This document shows, one piece after another, positions 32,801 through 43,756 of a stretch of DNA of 64,000 nt. A program made the position numbers and the translations under genes. A model generated the notes under the pieces. The model was not told the DNA's origin, made no database searches, and worked only from the letters and a program-made list of their open reading frames with translations. Each line of letters begins with the position of its first letter. The stretch's first letter is position 1. Origin of the DNA: Membranipora membranacea (Eukaryota; Bryozoa; Gymnolaemata; Cheilostomatida; Membraniporidae); the NCBI GenBank assembly GCA_914767715.1, contig OU612073.1, forward strand, positions 22,942,001-23,006,000. The letters run 5' to 3'.

Positions 32801-35723
32801 TATATGGCTCTGCGACATTTGAGCAAAATAAAGAAAACTAAACACTATCTGCTGTAGACCGTGAAATTTGAACAATCATGTACCGATGTTGAGGGTTTTG
32901 TTCTGTTAGGATAAATATATTAAGAGTTATATGATAGGTTATGATACCTCTTATGAAGCAGAATGTTGTACCAAGAGATGTGCCTGTACAAAGTTTTATC
33001 AAGTGGAGAGAAACTGTGAAGTATGTTACCTAACCTCGCTGACCCCTACATGTCCACAATTGTTTTTAATTAATTGTTATATCGATCTTTGAGTAATGAA
33101 TTTGTGCTACTATTTGCATCACCAAATCATGTTTACAGAAATCTATATTTCTATCAGATTTAATTTCGTTGATTTTTAGGAGAGAAGCCGTATCCGTGCA
33201 CATTCGCTGGGTGTGATAAAGCCTTTAAGAACTCAGGAGATAGATATAAACATGTGCAGACACATAAAACTAAATATCCCTATCCCTGTAAATTTCTAAA
33301 CTGTAAGAGAAAATACACGGATCCAGGCAGTCTGCGGAAACATGTCCGCAAATTTCACAAAGAGAAAGGTAGGTAGATATTCATTCTCAGATTTCATATT
33401 GAGATAATGCTCTGCAAGCTTTACACAGCCCATGATGGTCATTCCCAATGATCTCACATGTAATTTTTCGCCTGTTCGATATTCAATGTATTATGTTTTA
33501 CATATTTCAAACAGGCTATGAAGTCACTCACCCCCCCCCCCCTTCCAGTCAAATTAAAAATGCACCCACTTCTAATATTTTTTACTCATTTTGATCATGA
33601 ATCTCAGCAACATTTTTAGAAGAGATGTTTTCCCAAGTTCTCTCCCATAGTATTATTTATACTCAGCATCAATACAAACATACACTTATCATGCTGATAC
33701 TCGTAAGACAACCAGATCTGTACAAGAATTTGATTTTTTATTGCTTTGAGTTTAACATTTTCTGCTCTCCGACAGGAAATGACACGAGCGGCCAATCACA
33801 TGTAGAACAAAGAATACAATCAGCCTCATTACTATCCAGTTCTGGACTGGAGACTTCTCTAGATATTAATGGACTTACTATGTTATCATTCCGTGGTGCT
33901 TTAGTCAGTAAGCTATTCCTAACTAATGCATTTTTTCAGTATGTCCGAATGGTACGCCATTTCTTTTCTCCACCCTCCAGAATGTTTTATTCCGACTGTT
34001 TTCTGCTTTATATTAAGTGAGTTGTCCTATGTCATGGGTACCTACCAAGGCCCAACACAGTTCTCTGGCAATTAAACTTTAGGCCAGCTGTGGGCAACCT
34101 GCGGCCTTTTTGCCAGTGCTGCCTAATGGGTAATCTTTTGCGGCCTAATTGTGGCCTTATGCCTAAAAAGGTTATTACACATCAATTTTGATTCCTCTTT
34201 CGTTAAAAGGAGAACCAAGTATGCATAGCGCTCTTTAAGTACAAGAAATTTCAAAATAATGGCTATTCTGTATTATGCATGCAGCAAAGCTACCCCAGCC
34301 ACTGTGGTACTGGTGCCAGCGACCTTCTCAAGTTGTTTTTCTTTCGAAATAACACAAAACAGTGACCTTTGGATGTTAAAATTACAAAGTTCTCTAACAA
34401 AATAGTAGTTAGGATCTTTTACAAAAAAACGGCAATTTGGACACAAGGCAGATTTGTATCAATAGCTCTCTTTGTTACAAGTGCTCCTGCATTATGGCTA
34501 TAATTTTCCATCTTGCCTTTTATTTCACAACCTTTTGCAAAAAAAATTTCCTCCTTGCAGGAGGGTGGACACTGTAAGTTGAAAATTATAACAGGGCGCA
34601 AAAAATTTCAAAATTTTTTTCCGCTCCTCGAAAATATTTCCCTCCCATCACAACTGTCCCGTTATTAACTTTTTTACACTTAAACTGCTGGGACCCCTCC
34701 CACACCCACCCTGCCCTTTGTCATACACATGAAACACAGAGGTAAAATGACGTCACAAAAGTCCAGGAGATATTTGAGTTGATTGTTCTTGCAACATACT
34801 GCAGTCTTTACACAAAGCTGTTTAAGTATATACAAAATAGGAAGTGTCAAAATTGTTACCCCAGTTCCAATTTTATCTCTGAAAGATACGTTGCGGCCTT
34901 TTGAGTTGAGCCTGCGTAAAATTTGGCCTTTTTCAAGAAAAGGTTGCCCACCCATGCTTGAGGCTCTTTTGAGCTTACTAGAGAATTTTGGACTTTGTCA
35001 GTATCATTGAGATCAATTTGAATATTGCGATCGTTGGAAAGTTGTGTTCCCTTGCAAATTGTACAGGCAACCTCGTACAGGCAACCTCGTAACCTCGTAC
35101 AGTCAACCTCGTACAGGCAACCTCGTAACCTCGTACAGGCAACCTCGTAACCTCGTACAGGCAACCTCGTACAGGCAACCTCGTACAAATAGCAAATTTC
35201 TGATGATGATGATATTTTAAATTACTGCGGCTTGATTTTATTCTAACTGTTTTTAACCGGTTGTCATGTGTACTGTAGTAGGACCAGCTATACCTTATGA
35301 AAATTATTGAATAGTAATGTGAAAACAGATGTTAGATAGATGAATTATATCATGGAGTAATTTCTCCACAGTAAGACAAATGGTAGTCTCTTTAATCAAG
35401 CTTGTAAATCTTCTTCTCTGAATTTTATAGGTGAAGAAACCAAACAAGACCTCACAGATGACATACTCAACGATAACACTCAATCTCAGACACATAACTA
35501 TAGTAAACCTCAGCCTCATCATAACAAGATAACTCACTTACTCAATACACAAGATAACTCTCAGAGTCATAACAACAATGTAGGAGGGGGGTGTCAAGAG
35601 GCACCCCTAGATCTCACTACACCCATAGTACCTGTGTCAGTTAATGAGATGGTAGATAATCCTAATTTAGAACATGCTATCATTGAATCCCAAGCTGACT
35701 CTTGGGCAAATCTGTTTACATGA
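29891..35723 (+). CDS. GLI/GLIS-family five-zinc-finger transcription factor
   Basis: Nine coding exons: 29891-30038, 30268-30356, 30780-30917, 31331-31465, 31815-32026, 32603-32721, 33180-33368, 33776-33907, 35431-35723. All junctions are GT..AG and in phase; the product is 484 aa. Residues 1-193 are Ser/Asn/Gln-rich without a known domain. Five C2H2 fingers span about 194-342: CQWDDC..H..H; CLWKDC with the long C-x15-H spacing of GLI finger 2; CSLC; CTFAGC; CKFLNC followed by YTDPGSLRKHV. FGARYKL and the x3 histidine spacing of finger 4 favour GLIS over GLI or ZIC. The family binds GC-rich GLI-type sites in nuclear DNA. Finger 3 has C-x2-C where GLI/GLIS proteins have C-x4-C. The C-terminal tail is His/Asn-rich. 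The ATG (GAACGATGG) follows an upstream acceptor, implying a non-coding first exon. Confidence 0.88.
32383..32562. mobile_element. Short fold-back MITE in the zinc-finger gene
   Basis: The arms begin ATGTCTGATTATTCT and include GTACAGCAGCCATCCTCATT at their inner ends; about 60 bp each, separated by about 60 bp. It ends 40 bp before the acceptor of the exon at 32603, so it might influence splicing. Target duplication not clear. Confidence 0.75.
35063..35187. repeat. Minisatellite of ACCTCGTACAGGCA units
   Basis: About nine imperfect units of 14 bp mixed with 8-bp ACCTCGTA units lie in the intron before the last exon of the zinc-finger gene. The long overlapping open frames on the minus strand (Cys-Thr-Arg-Leu type repeats) are a by-product of the repeat and not a gene. 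Confidence 0.9.
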
Positions 35724-36581
35724 TATTTTCCAAACTTTTTTACTTGTTTCGAGATGAAAAAATTTTTTCGGATTTTTAGTTTATCAAAACCTTATTCCGA
35801 TATCATTGTATTTACTTATCCAACGGGATTGGTTTTCCCAAGATGCCAAAGATTAAATTGAGCTATTGTTCAGTTTGTGTCATCATGATACTATTTATTT
35901 CAACCGTCCTCATATCAATTCATTAAAATGGACAGCTGTCCTGTCCGATTGATGCTACACAACTACCTTTGACTAATTTTACCACGATGTTTCTAACTTC
36001 AGGCCAACAGCTGCTTGATGTATAAAAGCCCTATCACTAATGAGAAGATCTGGCCGAATTCTTATGATATGATGCAGACCTAACTTTTGTGTTTCTTTTG
36101 CATGAAATTGCCGCTAAATATTCTTTGAAATTTTGACCATATGAGTTGACGACCTTTGATTGTTAATTAAGTATTGTTATACACGACGGGTTGCATCACA
36201 TACATTCAACAATACCTGTCATACCGTGTCACTGCATATTGAAGGCTGGATAACATCTGGTCTGTTAGCTCCATAGCTTGAATGTGATGTCATAGCAGGG
36301 TCTGTGGTATCATAAGGAGCTGTGCTAGGATAAGGGTGAGTCACTTCATCTGGTAATCCACTAGCACTAGTCATATGGGAATGATATTTCACATTACTAA
36401 TTCATAATAATGGCTTTTGGTTTTTTTGCAGGTACTGATTAGTAAACTTGAGTTATCATGTTCTGTTCTATGAAAATGAGAAGATATCACCATATCTCCC
36501 ATGTCCTGATGTGCCTACCTTGCCCTCTTATTTTATGCAGGTTTGGTGAACTTGCCAGGTGTGGTTGTGTCAGGAAGAGAA
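35724..36581. other. Short intergenic interval
   Basis: Between the stop of the zinc-finger gene and the first recognised ATG of the EF-hand gene. It probably holds the 3' UTR of the former and the 5' UTR and first intron of the latter, since an AG acceptor (36539-36540) precedes the EF-hand exon. No other feature seen. Confidence 0.5.
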
Positions 36582-39500
36582 ATGGCTGAGAAGGATCATG
36601 ATACTCATCCTACAGCAAGGAAACCTTGTAATCTCTACTCAGTGATACCCGCTTATGAATATCACAACTTTCCTCCAAGTAATAATCTATATTATATCTA
36701 ATGATCCTCTGAATGGATTAATTTGTTGGATTACTCAATATATCAGGTATACCTTGCTAGCAATTTAGCAGAAAGCAGCCTCTCCGCAGTGCTTTAATTA
36801 TTATATTCCCGTGCTTATAGCAGCCTGATACTGACGGCAATGTTTGTTAGTTATGCTTGTTGTTAGCTGTGGCTATGTGGTTTGGTGGTCCATCAGATGT
36901 CTCGCACCATACTGAGTGTACGTAATATCATCTATAAATCTTCAGTGCTGTTAGAATTCACCAAATTAGGTCCCGTTATTGTCTGCAACAGAAAGGAGAG
37001 CAAGGGCCATGTATAAGATTGTTAGGCAGCATAGCATAAGAGTTAGTTGTTGTTCCCACTCCACCAATTACGGTCAACATTTTATTTGTTAGATACCAAA
37101 TGTCATATTGAAACGATTTTGAGTCCATATAGGATTTGGGTCCTGCATTCAAAAACCATAGAAGTAGAATTGAAGTAAGCTAGTGTACAGCTGCCAAAGA
37201 AAAAAGAGTAGTTCTTGTTAGAGAAAGTTTCATGTTATGAGAAATAGAGAAACAAAAATGTCGACAGAACCCTTAGAAGCTAGAAGGTAAAGAATCATCT
37301 GCCATTGCGCCACCCTCTAAATAGCACATGGTACATTTGAATTCTTGCCCCTGTTAGATGATCTGTATCAAACAATGACAGGTGAGGTGAGAACAGATAA
37401 TCCTAAGTCTGCAGCAGCAGGGAACAGTAAGGAGGAAAAAAGACGAGCATCTGTAGTTACGGGCGTGGATGAGACTGCTATACACCCTGCCAGCCAGAGG
37501 TAACACAACATAATGATGCTGTTAATAATCATTACTCTTAAATCCATGCTGCCCAAGCATGGGCTTCACGTTTAATTATGTCTTTGAGTTTTCACATGCA
37601 CATACTCCAAACAGGGAATGTCACATGAGATTTTTTAATTCAATTTGTAAAAGATTTTAATTATGACTATTGTCTGACCACTGATTTAGATGCCCTCTGA
37701 CGTATATTTTCACACATTCCATGCTATATTATTAATAACATCAAATATTTTATATAAAGAGAGCTAATGATTTGAAGTAGAAGATGAAAAAAATGGGACA
37801 ATTTTTCCCTTTTTACCTAGTTTAGCTATCTTATTTCATTCTCATCAGCTGAGCTGATCTCAATTAAAGTTCCTTATAACCGATTTAATACGTTTTCAGA
37901 GAATCGGGTTACATACCGTTAATATGGAAGAAGAAGATGGTTACTTGGTTCCAACGCTGGGATAAGGATGGTGATGGCGTGCTAACAAGAAAAGACTTTG
38001 AGCTTCTCGATCAGTCAATGAATGAGGTGTGTTACCCATTACTAATCGTTAATTGAGTTGAGAGACATAGTGGTACTTGAACACAGTGGTTGTAATATAG
38101 AAACATAATTCAATGAACTGTCGAGGGGCGTCAGAGGGAGGCCCTCAGACGATGGGCAAGAGTTAGGTGGCTTAAACTAGGAACTACACCTTATTCAACA
38201 CCCATTTTTAGATCACTGGTCCAGATTTTGGTGAGTAAGAAAATAATTTATGTGGCCCTGAGGTCAGAATCAGGTGCATGGCTTTTGTGGCTGAAAAATG
38301 AAATTATTTATTTTGTAAACCAGACAATCGGAAAGATAAATCCAAAGTATCGACCAAAAGGAGTATGGGTATATATGTGGGAGCACTTTGTCTCTCCTAC
38401 GGAGCCTTCTCATATAGGCTTTGTGAACCTTGAAGAATGGTTAACGTCACACTTCCAATTCAGGTATTAATATTGTGAAGTTTTATGTAATTCAGTATAA
38501 GATTATTGAGATCAAGATTATGTGATGCCAGATTATTTCATCCATCATAAGGTATTTTAATATAATGCGATGCAATAAAAGTATGAGTCATTGTATAGAT
38601 TCTGACACTAGTATGATCTGTATCCTAGAATAATTATCCGAAGCTATTTGGATTATGTTATTGATGCTTTCGTGTCTCTTTTTCTATTGCTTGCAGGATG
38701 AATTGGAATAAGAATCCCACAGTGCAGGCAGCGCTTATCGGTACATTCACTCTGCTCTTTGATGCCATCGATATATCTGGTGATGGAATTATACAGATTG
38801 ATGAATATAGGACCTTCTTCGAGATTATGGGTAAGTAAAAGTGATAACTTTTGCCGGCAATCAGCAGATGCTAAGGTGATTATTATAGGCGCTGGTATCG
38901 CAGAAGTGTATGTTCTATGACAGACAGAATAATGTTATTGTATTATTATATTCAAGAGTTCAAACTCTTTAATTTATGTTGCTAAACTGGAAGATTGTGC
39001 TGTTTTGTGTGTGCTTGGAAATCCTTCATAATATATAAAAAACAAAGTGTTATAATTATATTATTTTTTCAAAACTACTTTGAGATCAAATTTGATTCAT
39101 TATGATTTTCTTATGAATTTTTTTCAGAGCCATGAGCTTAACATAATGTAGTTTACGATCTTGAGCGTTAGAAATGCATACATTTATTTTGTGTCTACTT
39201 ATTATCAGATATGGACAAAGAGCTGGCAGCGGCAGCTTTCCATAAGTTAGACTCAGATAGTAATGGTACGATATCTAAGGATGAGTTCTTGTGTGCTGTC
39301 ATGTCTTATTACTGTGAGATGACTCCGACAGACACAGAACTGGCAGACTCACAGTTTCTAGGTTGGTACAGTGCTTACCCCTCACCCTTCTCACCCTTCT
39401 CACCTAGCCGCCTGTATCCTTAGTGGGTAGCCGTTCTGCTGGCTCCGAGTACAATTAGAGAATATCACCGGACCCTGTCATGAACATGCTCCTATTCCGA

Positions 39501-39700
39501 GCCCCAACGCCTCATGTCGGTATATTATAACTAATACATTATCTCAGTATGGATTTTAAAATGGTCTCTATTTTGCTATGTGTTCTTTTATTTTCATTTT
39601 AGGCCCCCTGGTTGACTCTTCAGAGACTACAAGTTTCGATATGATAAAGCGCTGGACACACTACAACGAATCACCATCAACCCTGCCCCCCACTCTCTGA
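36582..39700 (+). CDS. Sarcoplasmic-type EF-hand calcium-binding protein with N-terminal extension
   Basis: Seven exons in phase: 36582-36678, 37358-37499, 37900-38026, 38324-38463, 38697-38830, 39209-39361, 39603-39700; product 296 aa. Three canonical EF loops: DKDGDGVLTRKD (about 101-112), DISGDGIIQIDE (194-205) and DSDSNGTISKDE (228-239). The second EF position (GFVNLEEW region) lacks calcium ligands, the pattern of sarcoplasmic calcium-binding proteins (SCPs), which buffer cytosolic calcium in invertebrates. The C-terminal part after EF4 (FDMIKRW) also fits SCPs. SCPs are usually 170-200 aa; the first 90 or so residues here are extra, polar and Lys/Glu-rich, with no signal peptide. The ATG could lie slightly upstream: the exon is open back to its acceptor at 36541. 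Photoprotein-like or calexcitin relatives are the alternatives. Confidence 0.85.
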
Positions 39701-42700
39701 TCAATTCTTGATGCAAGGTTTTGCCTGATGTTATTTATCCTCTGGAACATTGATTTAAAGCATACAATCTCATACATAATCTCAACACGACTTATCAGTG
39801 TTTTACAGAGAGCACATAAACTGAGGATAGGGTTTTAAAGCCACTGTTATGTTCGTGAGAAAAAAGAAAAAAATATGATTATACAATAATTGGCTCCTCA
39901 TTGGGAAGGTGTGTTGACAATCTTCGCTTGCAAGAGAAAATACCTCCATATAAAGTAACTGTGAAGATGATCTGGGAACCCTGGCTAGATTGGCCCCTTT
40001 TTTTAATTGAAAAAGCCTAAGAGATTTCAACTAACTGTTCACAAAACATTACCACTAATGCGATTTCGATAACAGCCAGCACTTGCGCAGGCTCATATCG
40101 ACCCTGGAAGTTCAATTGATGCTTATTTGTGTTCTCACACATTGTGACATCAGATTGAACTAGTTAAAGGCAATGGTAGATACTGATAAAAAGAGGCAGT
40201 CAAGGATACTTAAGCTTATCTTACCTTTTAAGTGCCTATATACACCAAATCAATCATTGTAACATTAGGTCTAAGCCTGTTGTCTTGGTCGCAGGTATAT
40301 ATTTTCACCCAGCTAGGATCTCCATATGTAAGCAGCTACTTTCAACGATAAGGTAAATATTTTGCGTTTATCATGTTGGTGGATGTTGGAGGAATAAGTT
40401 TTTTTATTAACCTAGAAATTGAAATACAGATAACTTAGACAACACATTGGCAACTGTCTTTCCTAGAGTATGTCTGCAGGTGTATATCCCAACTTTAATC
40501 AGATATGATGTATGTGAGTACCATTGTTGCTAGAGATCAAATACAGGCGTAAAAGTAACAAAGATCTGAGAATTGATTGAGGGGGGAGGGCTTCAAGTGT
40601 GTAATTTTCACTATCTAAGTTGAAAATCGAAAGATTCGAACAACAAACATCATTTGTTCTCAACCTATCAAAATTAAGCAAAGGATTGTTCAACTATAGA
40701 AGAGTATTAAGTGTTTTGATTCCGACTTTTATAAATAGGTCGTAATATTCCGAATGAGCCACAGTCATAATAATTTCAGGTAAATAAATTAAGCTATGGT
40801 GTTTCAATTATTTATTTATTTATTATTGATGCAAGATTTATTTTATGATCAAATTTAATAAAAGGCAGACAGGAATATCTGTATCAATCTTTGTACTTTC
40901 CTTCCCTCGTTATGAAGTAAAAGTTCAATAGATGCGACCTTTCGTTTTTGAGATACAAATATAACCAGAGACGCCGTGGGTGTATCTACAACCGAATATT
41001 GAGTCATAAAACTTACTTAATTCAGTTGTATCATATATAAGTATCATATAAATTAGATATCGTGTCATAAGGCCAAACAATAATCATCGAATCTATGTAG
41101 TGACAGAATATAAACCAGCCCATGCAGGGACTCTGGAAAACTGGGGCTCAATATCCATAGTTACCCGCACCAGACAACCATACTGCAACAACAAAGTTTA
41201 TGGCCTACAGTTGGGTTAGATAGAATATTTCCTGTTCATACCTACATCTTGTCATGCCAAGCCGTTGACGCCAAACCAGTTTGAATTAAAAAAAATACAG
41301 ATTTGAAACTTGAACATGACGAACATGTAATAGCATATTATCTTGAATAGCAAAATTAGCTTTATTTTTGCAAACTAAGGCCTTGCAAAAAATTGCTAGT
41401 CCTATCCGAGAAGACGAAAATAAACAACGATGAAACCTTCTGATTGAAAGTTTGTGAAAATATACTTTGTTTGGACTTGGTTGGTTGGTTGTCTTTTCCG
41501 TTCTTTCCTTATTGGTGCGATTCCCGCATAACTACATCCTTCAAATTCTTTCAGGGGGTACGGGGCCATCCCCAAAAGAAGTTTTAAAAATAGAGGCAGG
41601 TTTTAGGTTTTCCAACATTTATTTAGAGATTTGATACTGTGGGACTGTGATTGATATTTAAAATTTGAAAATTAAGATCAACATTTATTGTGGAGAATAA
41701 AAGCAAATAGATAACAGCAAAAAATTTAAATGGTGTCAAATTTCAAAAGTGGTTGTAAGATCATAAGGCACTCTTAGGAAATAGGGAACAGTTCTTGAAT
41801 TGAATGCATACATAGAAGTGAAGGATAAAAAATCGAGGAAGGTTGTGTTATGGGGAGATAGTCTGTGAAAGAGTGAATAATGCTCATAATTATGTTTGGG
41901 TGAGCAGTATTTCAATGAAATCCTAATTTTAATGACCATCACAAAGAAGTACGTACCAGCACTTCATGCGATGTAGGTTCTCATTAGTCAGGGTTGGCTA
42001 TGGAGTACTTGGACCCAGTGACCGGGTGGTAATGATGTAGTATTCACCGCTTAGAAGTACCCATTGTGGCTTACATTAAGCGGTATATAAATGAACTCAT
42101 TATTATTATTATTATTATGTATGATTAAAAGAAAAAGTCATTTTTGGCGAGATGCCATGACCTCGTACACAATCCTCTCTCTCTGAAACCTATTGAGTAC
42201 ATGTGGTGGGGGTCTGTTAGCTCGAGACTGGCCAATGATGGTGTGGAGGCATGTTTGGAGGCAGGCCATAACGCCGAATGAAGTTTCAGTGTTAAATCTA
42301 TCGATGAACAATTAACCTTGAAACATGAAGAAATCTGCCAAAAAATCAGTATAATGCCATTGTAATCCCTACCAATGCCACAATACCCCCTTGTTACCCT
42401 GAGCACCTGTTATCAATAATCATAAATAGAGTCAATGTGTATTCTTGAAACTTATGGCAATTCAAGGGCTCTTCTCAAAATTGACCTTTTGAAAAAGTGG
42501 TAGGACGATTGGCGATGGCCTTACCATATCGATGTATACACCTAGCGGCTTTGTGTTCAATACTTTTACTACAGTGCATCTTTCATCATCTAAGTAAGAT
42601 TCAACATGGATCATAAATTAAGAACGATAGATGATGATGAAGATGAAGATGATGCTCTATCGGTGTTTCTAATTGAAATAACAAATTATACCTTGACATG

Positions 42701-43756
42701 AAATGCCACCAAGCTATGTGCCTGTGTTATTATAATGATACACACCAGTACCTAGCTGTATAAGAAAATGAATTGACCATATGAGAAACTAAAAATCATC
42801 AAACAAGGCCTCACAGACTTGGGTACGGCTTGGGGTGTTGGTGCAGTAACCCTTCATTGACAATGATGTATAGCTGTGGTAAATTGCTACCTGTCGCCAA
42901 CAGTTTACTATCTTTCATTATATAAATTTGGAAATTTCCTATGCATAAATACATTCATGTTGTTTTTTTATAATTCCGCCCATTAGCTATCGGCATATAA
43001 AAGCCCAATAGAATACATATACCCAACGAAACAAGAGCAATAGACAGTTTTCTGAGCTCTGATTTAGGCCTCAATTCGGAGTTTTTCTCTCTCCAGTTTG
43101 GTAATTTTTAACCCACACCGCATAGGAAAAACCTGCTGAAAAGAGGGTTATCTTGATAACCGCTTATAGTAGGATAAAAATTATTTTTGATTCAGAATCT
43201 GCAGCATTGAAAACTCATATGGATATAGTTTGGGAAATAATTTTAGTATTTTGATAGTCAATTATAGCATTTTTATGCCTGTTTTGCAGACAATTTGGCA
43301 GAATTTTTCGTGAGTTTCGTCACTAAAATTAAGATTTATCATCATCCAAGTCTCCAATGATTTGGAAACCCAGTCCACAGGGTTTTCAATGGCGCAGACT
43401 CTGAATCAGAACTCATTATTATCCTCACATAAGCGGTTTTCAAGATAACCCTCTTTCAGCAGGTGTTTCCTATGCGGCGTGGGTTAAAAGTACCAAACTG
43501 GAGAGAGGACAACTCCGAATTGAGGCATAAATACGAGCTCAGAAAACTGTCTATTATTAGTATAAAAACTCTAATGGTTTACTGTTCACATTTACCATGA
43601 CTTATTTTTGCTTATTTGTGAAGACTCTTCTGATATAAGATATTTGACACATGAGAAATACATTTTTACTGAATTTCGAATTATGCACTTTTGTACCGTG
43701 TCTGTTATTTTACACGATCAGAAGTCAGATACCACTAAGCAAGTATTGTCATCGAG
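39701..43756. other. Intergenic region upstream of the aquaporin
   Basis: Contains no ORF I would call a gene. Holds an ATT microsatellite near 42100-42118, and the mariner-like MITE at 43041-43553. Presumably includes the aquaporin promoter, but no motif is assigned. Confidence 0.5.
43041..43553. mobile_element. Mariner-like MITE with ~165-bp inverted repeats
   Basis: Termini GACAGTTTTCTGAGCTC face each other and are bounded by TA at both ends (43041-43042 and 43552-43553), the target duplication of Tc1/mariner elements. Arms of about 165 bp include CTCAATTCGGAGTT and GAGGGTTATCTTGA. There is a non-coding centre. It ends about 200 bp before the aquaporin start codon and may overlap its promoter or 5' UTR. 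Confidence 0.8.

Noticed and set aside
35063-35187. CRISPR-like or protein-coding repeat
   Set aside because: Units are back to back, without unique spacers, in an animal intron; it is a minisatellite and its open frames are a consequence of the repeat.
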